Positions 1 through 6,703 of a stretch of DNA of 64,000 bases are shown here, one piece after another. Under the pieces are notes generated by a model. The model was not told the origin of the DNA. It was given only the letters and a program-made list of their open reading frames with translations, and ran no database searches. Every line of letters starts with the position of its first letter. Position 1 is the stretch's first letter. The position numbers and the translations under genes are program-made. This stretch comes from Christensenellaceae bacterium (GTDB lineage Bacteria > Bacillota > Clostridia > Christensenellales > Aristaeellaceae), in NCBI GenBank assembly GCA_020025205.1, contig JAHHSO010000007.1:1-64000 (forward strand), in the 5' to 3' direction.

Positions 1-42
1 GTGCTGGATATCGCACATTTACAAAAGCTTTTGAAAAAATGA
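1..42 (+). CDS. C-terminal tail of an upstream gene (partial)
   Basis: The first 13 codons are open from base 1 and end at a TGA at 40-42, giving a short Lys/Leu-rich tail that ends in LLKK. The following promoter and rsmI suggest that this is the end of the preceding gene. In many Bacillota that gene is a tRNA methyltransferase, but 13 residues cannot identify it. The frame could also be open by chance. Confidence 0.3.
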   Translation: MLDIAHLQKLLKK

Positions 43-89
43 GTGCGGAATGAATTGGCCTGTATGGATTTTGCAGACGATTGAAGTGC

Positions 90-118
90 TTGTTTTTGCT
101 TTTTCTGCATGGTATAAT
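90..118 (+). promoter_or_regulatory. sigma-A-type promoter of rsmI
   Basis: TTGTTT at 90-95 and a perfect TATAAT at 113-118 are separated by 17 bp. They lie about 90 bp before the rsmI start codon. Confidence 0.65.
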
Positions 119-210
119 CACTTTATAATGTGCAAAAATTTTGCACCATCAGGAAAAAGCCGCGCGGCATGAAGCGCGCCGGCTGCTTATCAAGTATGGA
201 GGAGACCGTC

Positions 211-1095
211 ATGGCCCGTTTGTTTGTTGTTGCCACGCCGATTGGCAATTTGTCGGATATCAGCCCGCGTGCATTGGAGACGCTGAAAAACTGCGATTTA
301 ATCGCAGCAGAGGACACGCGCGTCACCCGCGCGCTGCTCAATCACTTTGACATTGCGACACCCTGTGAGTCCAATCATCAGCACAATGAGGACAACCGCG
401 CGCGGCCGCTTGTGGAGCGGATGCTCGAGAATGATCTGGATGTGGCGGTCGTCACCGATGCGGGAACACCGTGCATCAGCGATCCGGGCGCAATATTGGC
501 GCGTGAGGCGGCGCAGGCTGGTATTGAAGTGCTGGCTGTGCCCGGCCCGACGGCTATGGCGAGCGCACTGTCTGTCAGCGGGTTTGATACGCGGGAATTT
601 GCGTTTTATGGTTTCCTGCCGCGCCAGAAGAAGGATTTGCAGGAGAAGCTTCGCGCGATTGCCAGAAGCGGCGTGCCGATTGGCGTTGTGCATGAGTCCC
701 CGCACCGCGTGATTGATCTGGTGCGCGTGATCGCACAGACGCTTCCGGGCTGCCGCATTTCTGCCAGCTGCGACCTCACCAAGCTCTATGAAAAGACCAT
801 TCGCGGCACGGCAGAAGAGGTGCTTGCCATGCTGCTGGCCAATGAAAAGGCAGAAAAGGGCGAGTATTGTCTGGTGCTGGATCTGCACGATGTCAAGCTG
901 GAAGACGAGCAGCAGACGGTGAATGCAAGCCTTGAGGCACGCATTTTTGAACGGCTGATGGCGGGCGACGATCTGCGCGAGGCAGGAGAAGCGCTGATGG
1001 CTCAGGGTGAGCGCCGCAATGAGGTTTACCGCGCAAAGACGGCTGTTCAGCGTTTTCTGGAGGACATGATGGAGGAGGAGGAATCCGACGATTGA
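211..1095 (+). CDS. rsmI: 16S rRNA (cytidine1402-2'-O)-methyltransferase RsmI
   Basis: This 294-residue protein methylates the ribose of C1402 in the decoding centre of 16S rRNA using S-adenosylmethionine. It has the tetrapyrrole-methylase fold with the family signatures VATPIGNLSD (residues 7-16), AEDTR (33-37), TDAGTPCISDPG (82-93) and VPGP (110-113). An in-frame ATG exists at 130, but the ATG at 211 was chosen because it follows a GGAGG about 8 bases upstream and the family's conserved N-terminus starts there. Length is normal. It is the first gene after its own promoter and is followed by a convergent permease gene. Confidence 0.95.
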   Translation: MARLFVVATPIGNLSDISPRALETLKNCDLIAAEDTRVTRALLNHFDIATPCESNHQHNEDNRARPLVERMLENDLDVAVVTDAGTPCISDPGAILAREAAQAGIEVLAVPGPTAMASALSVSGFDTREFAFYGFLPRQKKDLQEKLRAIARSGVPIGVVHESPHRVIDLVRVIAQTLPGCRISASCDLTKLYEKTIRGTAEEVLAMLLANEKAEKGEYCLVLDLHDVKLEDEQQTVNASLEARIFERLMAGDDLREAGEALMAQGERRNEVYRAKTAVQRFLEDMMEEEESDD

Positions 1096-1215
1096 CCTTT
1101 TGCTGAAAGAGTGTTCGTCAGGAGGAAAAGGCCCCATGCCTGAAGCGGATATCTGAACGATTCTGGAAGCAGCGGTTCAGGCATCCACGATGTTGCGTGA
1201 TTTCTTTTATAAAAA

Positions 1216-1256
1216 GCAGCACAGTCCTGAAAACTGGACTGTGCTGCACGTTTTAT
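1216..1256. terminator. bidirectional terminator between rsmI and uraA
   Basis: A perfect 12-bp stem (1216-1227 with 1236-1247) has an 8-nt loop. It is flanked by TTTTAT on the right and by AAAAA on the left, which reads as a T-run on the minus strand. It therefore serves both convergent genes. Confidence 0.85.
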
Positions 1257-1263
1257 AAAGGGG

Positions 1264-2586
1264 TCATGCCTCTGTGGCATCCGGCTTTCCGTTGTCGTAG
1301 TCGCTGTTAAATTCGTAATCCTTTCCGGGCAGGATGGCATTCACGGCGATACCGGCAATTGCTGCAACGGCCAGACCGGAGAAGCGCAGGGTGATGCTGC
1401 CGATGTTGAAGACGATGGCGCCTGCATTGGAGAAGGTAATGCCAAGCGCCAGAGACATGATGAGCGAGACGATGATGACATTGCGGCTCTTGGAGATGTC
1501 CACCTGATTTTCAACAAGATTGCGCACACCGATGGCGGAAATCATGCCGTATAGGATCAGGGAGACACCGCCGATGGTGCCAACCGGCATGGCAGCGACC
1601 AGTGCGGAGAATTTCGGACAGAAGGAGGCGAGCACGGCGAACACGGCGGCAATGCGCACTACGCGCGGATCGTAGACTTTGGTGAGTGCCAGAACGCCTG
1701 TATTTTCGCCATAAGTAGTGTTGGCGGGCGCGCCGAACAGCGAGGCAATGGCAGTTGCCAGACCATCCCCCATCAGCGTGCGATGCAGACCCGGATTTTC
1801 AATGAAGTTCTCGCCCACGGTGGAAGAGATGGCGCAGATGTCGCCAATGTGCTCAATCATCGTTGCAAAGGCAATGGGCATGATGGCGATGATTGCGGTG
1901 ACAAGAAGGTTCATGTCGCAGCTGCCAAACAGGGAGAAAACGGTGTTCTCCATCTTGACAGGCAGTCCGATCCAGGCGGCCTGTGCAACGCCGGAAAAAT
2001 CGACTTTGCCCATGAAAGCAGCTGCTGTGTAGGAGACGAGTACGCCCAGAAGAATGGGAATGATCCGCAGCATACCTTTGCCCCAGATGTTGAAGAAGAT
2101 CACGGTCACAATGGCAATCAGCGCAATGGACCAGTTGCCGGTGCAGTTATTGATGGCAGAATTGGCAAGCGTCATGCCGATGCAGATGATAATCGGACCG
2201 GTGACGACTGGAGGAAAGAAGCGCATGACTTTGTCCGTTCCGAAACTGCGGACAAGCGCAGCCAGAATCAAATACAGAAGACCGGAGCAGGCGACGCCTA
2301 CGCAGGCATAAGGCAGGAGTGCCGTTTCTCCATGCGGTGCGATGGCGGCATAACCGGCCAGATAAGCGAATGAACTTCCCAGAAAAGCGGGCACGCGCCC
2401 CTTGGTTAAAAAGTGAAAAAAAAGCGTGCCCAAACCTGCAAACAGCAGCGTTGCGGACACGCTTAAACCGGTTAATGCAGGAACAAGCACGGTCGCTCCA
2501 AACATTGCGAACATGTGCTGAAGTCCCAAAACGAGCATTTTCGGCATGCCGAGCGTGCGGGCATCGCGGATCCCCTGATTCTCCAT
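1264..2586 (-). CDS. uraA: uracil permease (UraA/PyrP type, NCS2 family)
   Basis: This 440-residue polytopic membrane protein belongs to the nucleobase-ascorbate transporter (NCS2) family, whose bacterial members import uracil or xanthine with protons. Family features include the QH near residue 23, the EHIGD segment in the middle of the protein and the following TTYGENTG motif. These favour uracil over xanthine, as does overall similarity to UraA. The start ATG follows an AGGAGA box. It is a single-gene unit with its own promoter and a hairpin at the very 5' end of the predicted mRNA. No PyrR-type attenuator was recognised. Confidence 0.9.
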   Translation of the reverse strand: MENQGIRDARTLGMPKMLVLGLQHMFAMFGATVLVPALTGLSVSATLLFAGLGTLFFHFLTKGRVPAFLGSSFAYLAGYAAIAPHGETALLPYACVGVACSGLLYLILAALVRSFGTDKVMRFFPPVVTGPIIICIGMTLANSAINNCTGNWSIALIAIVTVIFFNIWGKGMLRIIPILLGVLVSYTAAAFMGKVDFSGVAQAAWIGLPVKMENTVFSLFGSCDMNLLVTAIIAIMPIAFATMIEHIGDICAISSTVGENFIENPGLHRTLMGDGLATAIASLFGAPANTTYGENTGVLALTKVYDPRVVRIAAVFAVLASFCPKFSALVAAMPVGTIGGVSLILYGMISAIGVRNLVENQVDISKSRNVIIVSLIMSLALGITFSNAGAIVFNIGSITLRFSGLAVAAIAGIAVNAILPGKDYEFNSDYDNGKPDATEA

Positions 2587-2612
2587 GGTGATTCTCCTTC
2601 ACACAGTAAATT

Positions 2613-2636
2613 TGCGTTCAAGCTTGTCTGAACGCA
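2613..2636 (-). promoter_or_regulatory. 5'-terminal hairpin in the uraA leader
   Basis: An 8-bp perfect inverted repeat (TGCGTTCA / TGAACGCA) with an 8-nt loop sits directly after the predicted transcription start and about 25 bases before the uraA start. On the plus strand it is followed by seven T, so it would read as a terminator of antisense transcription. On the mRNA it would be a 5' cap-like hairpin or an operator. Confidence 0.45.
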
Positions 2637-2644
2637 CTTTTTTT

Positions 2645-2673
2645 ATTATACGAAAAGAAAGGTGAAAAAGCAA
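2645..2673 (-). promoter_or_regulatory. promoter of uraA
   Basis: On the minus strand, TTGCTT (2673-2668) and TATAAT (2650-2645) are separated by 17 bp. The next gene, on the same strand, ends at 2843. The interval 2674-2808 is AT-rich with nothing else recognised. Confidence 0.65.
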
Positions 2674-2808
2674 GAAAATAGTTTTAAAATTCAAAAATTA
2701 TTTTAAATCATGGATTTATGACGAAGATATATCCAGATAAGACGGAATGATAATCGAAACTGTCATTTTAAAAGATTGAGAAAAGGAAATGGAGCAGATC
2801 CAGATTGT

Positions 2809-2837
2809 AAAAGAAAAGACGCCTTGAAAATAGCGTC
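2809..2837 (-). terminator. terminator of the ABC importer operon
   Basis: On the minus strand a GACGC/GCGTC stem (2837-2833 with 2822-2818) is followed by TTTTCTTTT. It lies 6 bases after the stop codon of the ATPase gene. Confidence 0.6.
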
Positions 2838-2842
2838 TATGA

Positions 2843-3433
2843 TCAAAAGATATGTTGTTTTTCAGCGAGGCGGAGCGTGTTCATGCCCTGTGCATCTCTT
2901 TCGTCGTGCGTCACGAGGATGAGCAGCTTGTTTTTTGCGGCATCAAGCACAAGGCTTCGCATCTGCAAGTGAAGCGCATCGTCCAAAGCACGGAAAGGCT
3001 CGTCCAGAAGCAGAATCTCGCTGTCAAAACAGAGCGCGCGGGCGAGCGCGGCACGTCGTTTCATGCCGCCGGACAGAGAGGCGGGATAGGCATTCTGTTC
3101 GGCGAAAAGGCCGACACGATCCAGCCAAAAACGTGCGTGTTCAAAACGTTTAGCCTTTGGCAGCGTGTTATCAGCGGCGAGCATAACGTTTTGCAGCACT
3201 GTATACCAGGGAAGCAGGCGGTCTTCCTGAAAGCAGAATGAAATGCGGCCGTTTGTTTCAATTTGCCCCGATGAAGGGGAGAGAATCCCTCCCATCAGAG
3301 ATAAGAGCGTTGTTTTTCCGCAGCCGGAAGGGCCAAGAATGGCCCAGTGTTCAGGAGATGAAAATGCGGACGAGAAATTGGAGAGAATCGTTTTTTGGTT
3401 GTAACTGAAAGAAACGTCCGTCAGTTTAATCAT
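2843..3433 (-). CDS. ABC importer ATP-binding protein (SsuB/TauB type)
   Basis: This 196-residue ATPase powers the adjacent permease. Walker A GPSGCGKT lies at residues 34-41, the Q-loop FQEDRLLPW at 68-76, signature LSGGM at 120-124, Walker B LLLDEP at 141-146 and the switch His in a THDE motif near residue 175. The Q-loop sequence is typical of the nitrate/sulfonate/taurine subfamily. The protein is short for that subfamily (usually about 250 residues), lacking most of the C-terminal tail. It is the last gene of a three-gene operon and overlaps the permease gene by 8 bp. Confidence 0.9.
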   Translation of the reverse strand: MIKLTDVSFSYNQKTILSNFSSAFSSPEHWAILGPSGCGKTTLLSLMGGILSPSSGQIETNGRISFCFQEDRLLPWYTVLQNVMLAADNTLPKAKRFEHARFWLDRVGLFAEQNAYPASLSGGMKRRAALARALCFDSEILLLDEPFRALDDALHLQMRSLVLDAAKNKLLILVTHDERDAQGMNTLRLAEKQHIF

Positions 3434-4166
3434 GATGAACCTCCGTCAGACGATGCGCTGCATGGCGAAGAAGTGCTTCAAGCAGCACACTGAGCAGCAC
3501 GATGGTGAACGTCCATGCAAGAAGACCATCTGTTTCGAGATAGATTTTAGACTCATACAGCCGACTGCCGATCGCCAGTTTCGGCACACCGATGACTTCC
3601 GCGGCCACAACGGCTTTCCAGCACAGGCCGATGGATGCGAGGCAGCTTTCCATCAAAGCGGGCAGGACAGACGGCAGAAATACATGGCGTGCAGCGCTGA
3701 AATGATAGACGCCAGCCATTTCGATAAGTTGAGGATCAACCTGATGCAGGGATTGAAACAGGGCAGAATATACGATGGGCAGCACCATCAGAAAACCTGT
3801 GAGAATGGGGACGTAAGCGCTGGACAGCCAGACAAGCGCCAGCACGATGAAGGAAGTGACGGGTGTAGCCCGCACAGCTGTCAGCAGAGGCGAAAGCAGC
3901 AGGCGCGCCAGCCGCACGCGAAAAGAGAGAACGGCAAGACAAACGGCTGCTAAAATACCCAGCAAATAGGCCAAAGCCGTTCGGCAAAGCGTAAAGAAAA
4001 GTGTTTGCCAGAAGGCTGGACGAGGAAGCAGCTCCATCAGTTTGTGCAGAACGCTGAAGGGCGTGGGCAGGAGAAGGGGCTGAGCCACAGCGTGGGCAGC
4101 AGCGGCCCACAGGCACAAATAAAAGAGCAGGACGAAGCTGCGTTCAGCCCAGCGTTTAGCGTGCAT
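3426..4166 (-). CDS. ABC importer permease (SsuC/TauC type)
   Basis: This 246-residue membrane subunit has about six hydrophobic segments and the typical cytoplasmic coupling region (VDPQLIEMAGVYHFSA, followed by a PxxLPAL segment) of the nitrate/sulfonate/taurine permeases. It overlaps both neighbours by 8-11 bp (start inside the end of the binding-protein gene, stop inside the start of the ATPase gene), so translation is coupled. The substrate cannot be assigned from the sequence. Sulfonates, a thiamine precursor and other small organic acids remain possible. Confidence 0.88.
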   Translation of the reverse strand: MHAKRWAERSFVLLFYLCLWAAAAHAVAQPLLLPTPFSVLHKLMELLPRPAFWQTLFFTLCRTALAYLLGILAAVCLAVLSFRVRLARLLLSPLLTAVRATPVTSFIVLALVWLSSAYVPILTGFLMVLPIVYSALFQSLHQVDPQLIEMAGVYHFSAARHVFLPSVLPALMESCLASIGLCWKAVVAAEVIGVPKLAIGSRLYESKIYLETDGLLAWTFTIVLLSVLLEALLRHAAHRLTEVHHD

Positions 4167-5079
4167 AGTAGAAGCTGCTTTCAGGCAGTACGCCGCCGAC
4201 AGAAGCGGGATTGGAGGTCAGCAGGAGCTGGAAGAAAGGTTCTGCCTGTTGGCGCATGGCTTCGCCTTCGATAAAGACGATGTGACAGTTTGGAATGGCA
4301 CGCTCAGCTGCGGCAGCGCTGGGCATAATGCCAGCGGCTTCAACTTGAACAGCGGCGGCATGAGGATCAGCGTTGACGAAAGCAACGGATTGCTCATAAT
4401 CATCCAAGAAGGAAGTGACTGCTTCAGGATTCGATTCGGCAAATTCGCGCCGGACGATGACGCAGCCCATGGGGAGCGGCGTGCCGGAAGCAGCTTCAAA
4501 CAGTTCCGTCACATCCAGCGCGGCGCGAAGCTGCTTGTTTTTCATGAGCGCACTGGTGACGTGCGGCTCAGGCAGCACGCCAATGTCTACCTTTTCAGCG
4601 GCCAGAAGTGCAGCCAGCTCGCTGTGTTCCCCGACATATTCGATGGTTACGCTGTCTGCAAGACCATTGGCTTCGAGGATGTAGTCCAGCACGTATTCCG
4701 GCACAGCGGCTTGACCGGTGGCATAAATCGTGCGTCCGGCGAGGTCCTCAATGGACTGAATGGACGGATCGCTTGTAACCACATGCAGAACGCCCAGCGT
4801 GTTGAGCGCCAGCATCTGCACATTGCCGTTTGTCTTTTTGTTCAAAACAGCGGCAAGATTGGTGGGACAGGCGGCAATGTCGGCGTTTCCGCTGGCCAGA
4901 GCGGAGATGATTTCATCCGGCGAACCACAGAATGTGAAAGTTCTGTCTTCCGAGTCCATCATGCCGGCCATGCCGATGCCCGTTGGGCCTTTGAGCGCAT
5001 ACACACGCACTTGCGCGAGGGCTGTCGCACAGAAGAGGCAGAGTGCCATCGTAAGCAGCAATATCAAAGATTTTTTCAT
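4156..5079 (-). CDS. ABC importer substrate-binding protein (SsuA/NMT1-like)
   Basis: This 307-residue exported protein begins with a Sec signal peptide (positively charged start, hydrophobic core, ALA before the mature part at about residue 22) and no lipobox Cys. The body has the periplasmic-binding-protein type 2 fold of the SsuA/NMT1 group, including a segment around residues 55-75 (ALASGNADIAACP) that is conserved in these proteins. It is the first gene of the operon. Neither a TPP riboswitch nor a sulfur-responsive element was recognised in its leader, so the ligand stays open. Confidence 0.85.
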   Translation of the reverse strand: MKKSLILLLTMALCLFCATALAQVRVYALKGPTGIGMAGMMDSEDRTFTFCGSPDEIISALASGNADIAACPTNLAAVLNKKTNGNVQMLALNTLGVLHVVTSDPSIQSIEDLAGRTIYATGQAAVPEYVLDYILEANGLADSVTIEYVGEHSELAALLAAEKVDIGVLPEPHVTSALMKNKQLRAALDVTELFEAASGTPLPMGCVIVRREFAESNPEAVTSFLDDYEQSVAFVNADPHAAAVQVEAAGIMPSAAAAERAIPNCHIVFIEGEAMRQQAEPFFQLLLTSNPASVGGVLPESSFYYAR

Positions 5080-5143
5080 ACAAAATCATCCTTTCTGCAT
5101 CAAAAGTGATGCGGCTAAATCCTACACAGCCTATAATGATATC

Positions 5144-5172
5144 AGTATATCACAATTGACGGGGAATGACAA
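5144..5172 (-). promoter_or_regulatory. promoter of the ABC importer operon
   Basis: On the minus strand, TTGTCA (5172-5167) and TATACT (5149-5144) are separated by 17 bp, 65 bp before the binding-protein start. It partly faces the dipeptidase promoter. Confidence 0.75.
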
Positions 5173-5179
5173 TTGGCGG

Positions 5180-5208
5180 TTGATTTTGACTGAACGGTGT
5201 GCTATGCT
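5180..5208 (+). promoter_or_regulatory. promoter of the dipeptidase gene
   Basis: TTGATT (5180-5185) and TATGCT (5203-5208) are separated by 17 bp. This gives a leader of about 27 nt. Confidence 0.6.
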
Positions 5209-5241
5209 TGTAAAAATAGACCAATGGAAAGGATGGATAGT

Positions 5242-6153
5242 ATGATTCTTTGCGATACACACTGCGATACACTGTATATGCGCGCACTTTGTCCGAATGA
5301 AAAACCATGCGTGACCATGGATAATATGAAAACGGGAGCCGTGAACCTCCAGACTTGCGCTTTGTTTGCGGGCAGCGGAGGAATACAGGGGCAGCCTTAT
5401 GAAAAAGCGATGGCAGAATATCGAATGTTTGAGCGCCTGCGAGATCAAGAAGGGTGGACGCAGGTCAATTCTCCCCTGGAAGCAGAGGAAGGAAAGGTTA
5501 AAATTCTTCTGAGCATTGAAGGCGGAGAGATTTTTGAAGGAAAGCCGGAACGCGTTCGCGAGTTTTACGACAGGGGCGTGCGCATGGCGGCTCTGACATG
5601 GAACAATGAAAATGAAATTGCATCGCCTGCAAAAGGCGGCTCCAAGGAAGGCATCAAACCCGCAGGCTGGGAGATCCTCAAGGTAATGGCTCAGCTTAAA
5701 ATAGCGGCAGATACCAGTCATTTGAACAGCGCAGGATTCTGGGAGCTGATTGAAAAGCACATTCAGCCGCCGATGGCGTCCCATTCTTGCGCTGACGCCC
5801 TTTGTCCGCATTTTCGCAATCTATCGGATGAACAGATTCGCGCGATGGTGGAACGCGGCGGATGGATCGGCATAAATTTCTATCCGTTTTTCCTGTCGCC
5901 GGATGGAAAAGCGGCAGTTTCAACGATTTGCGATCATATCGACTATATGTGTCAGTTGGGAGCGGCAAAGAATATCGGCTTTGGCAGTGATTTTGACGGC
6001 ATTGAATGTACGCCGGAAGACTGCAGGGGGCCTCAGGATGTTCCGTTGATTTTAGAAGAACTGCGCCGCCGCGGGTACAGCGAAGAGGCGATTGAGGATA
6101 TCGCAGGGCGAAACTTTCTGAATTATTACCGCCGCCTGGGCTGGAGAGACTGA
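5242..6153 (+). CDS. membrane (renal-type) dipeptidase, peptidase family M19
   Basis: This 303-residue zinc hydrolase of the amidohydrolase superfamily cleaves dipeptides, often with tolerance for D-residues. The metal-binding DTHCDT lies at residues 5-10, with the bridging Glu in LLSIEGGE near residue 92 and His residues in DTSHLN and MASHSC further on. GFGSDFDGIE near the C-terminus is the family's Asp motif. The ATG at 5242 was preferred over the in-frame ATGs at 5224 and 5233 because it follows AAAGGATGG at a good distance and the family's conserved start follows at once. No signal peptide is seen, so it probably acts in the cytoplasm. Confidence 0.92.
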   Translation: MILCDTHCDTLYMRALCPNEKPCVTMDNMKTGAVNLQTCALFAGSGGIQGQPYEKAMAEYRMFERLRDQEGWTQVNSPLEAEEGKVKILLSIEGGEIFEGKPERVREFYDRGVRMAALTWNNENEIASPAKGGSKEGIKPAGWEILKVMAQLKIAADTSHLNSAGFWELIEKHIQPPMASHSCADALCPHFRNLSDEQIRAMVERGGWIGINFYPFFLSPDGKAAVSTICDHIDYMCQLGAAKNIGFGSDFDGIECTPEDCRGPQDVPLILEELRRRGYSEEAIEDIAGRNFLNYYRRLGWRD

Positions 6154-6180
6154 AACAAGTGTATAAAAAAGCCTGCCTTA

Positions 6181-6298
6181 GATCAATTCCCGCCTTACTG
6201 GCTGTCTTGTATAACGGGGATTGATCCCTTTAAGGGCGGGCTATGGTACTATACAAGCACAACCTCTACCAAACCAGGTAGAAATTGTGCTTGTTTTT
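6181..6298 (+). ncRNA. structured RNA or attenuator-like element ending in a terminator
   Basis: The stretch after the dipeptidase gene carries several competing inverted repeats. The arm 6181-6192 pairs with 6215-6226 (12 bp, one G-U). CTTGTATA at 6206-6213 pairs with TATACAAG at 6250-6257. CCCGCC (6189-6194) can pair with GGCGGG (6235-6240). The terminator arm 6254-6262 pairs with 6285-6293, with CTACC/GGTAG inside, followed by GTTTTTAT. The second stem shares CAAG (6254-6257) with the terminator, so the two cannot form together. It could be the dipeptidase mRNA's 3' end, a small RNA or a regulated attenuator. No known family was recognised. Confidence 0.45.
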
Positions 6299-6300
6299 AT

Positions 6301-6391
6301 AATCATGAGATGGAAGCGGTCTGACGAGGCGGGCTTTAGGGTTTCACACCCGGGAGTAAAAGTGTCAGCTGCCCATCTTGTTATCATGATT
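6301..6391. other. three-helix inverted-repeat element
   Basis: AATCATGA (6301-6308) pairs with TCATGATT (6384-6391). It is extended by GATGG (6309-6313) with CCATC (6373-6377) around a 6-nt bulge. Inside are CTGAC (6321-6325) with GTCAG (6364-6368) and GGGT (6339-6342) with ACCC (6348-6351). The nested helices suggest a folded RNA or a small palindromic element. No family was recognised. Confidence 0.35.
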
Positions 6392-6495
6392 CGCTTAAGC
6401 AGGTTGGAAAGACAGGCACATATTCCGTGTAACGAACCAAACTGAGTTATAACAGGCAGAAGGCAGACACCGATTTACAAAGTGGAGGCATACAG

Positions 6496-6558
6496 ATGAT
6501 CCGTGTGGGAATGGATGTATCCGATTTTAACCGGCTGGATGACAAAAAACTACAATGA
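6496..6558 (+). CDS. small ORF or gene remnant of 20 codons
   Basis: An ATG at 6496 follows GGAGG at 6484-6488 with ideal spacing. It opens a 20-codon frame beginning MIRVGMDVSDF and ending at TGA. The VGMDVS start vaguely recalls the N-terminus of IS110-type transposases (VGIDVSK), but it is too short to prove that. A second frame with ATG at 6539 (42 codons, stop TAG at 6665-6667) overlaps it. Either this is a decayed gene or a leader peptide. The rest of 6392-6636 shows nothing else I can name. Confidence 0.25.
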   Translation: MIRVGMDVSDFNRLDDKKLQ

Positions 6559-6636
6559 CAATGCAGCCTGTTTGCATGCGTTTTGTCAAGCGAAGAAGCG
6601 CGAAATTCCGCTGGCCCGCAGGAAATGGGAGGCTTC

Positions 6637-6665
6637 TTGTCAGCATTCGCGACCTGTGATACAAT
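6637..6665 (+). promoter_or_regulatory. promoter of the dnaD-like gene
   Basis: TTGTCA (6637-6642) and TACAAT (6660-6665) are separated by 17 bp. They lie 38 bp before the start codon. Confidence 0.75.
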
Positions 6666-6703
6666 AGTACCTGATTTATGCGGATGAATGAGGAGGGAAA
6701 AGC

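Noticed and set aside
298..1137. Long minus-strand frame opposite rsmI
   Set aside because: It is the reverse-frame shadow of a clearly recognised gene, with no ribosome site and a composition unlike a real protein.
4080..5196. TPP riboswitch for the ABC importer
   Set aside because: No thi-box core (CTGAGA-type) was seen between the promoter and the binding-protein start.
5131..5811. Minus-strand frame of 226 codons opposite the dipeptidase gene
   Set aside because: It overlaps an obvious M19 dipeptidase and its promoter, and it has no recognisable domain.
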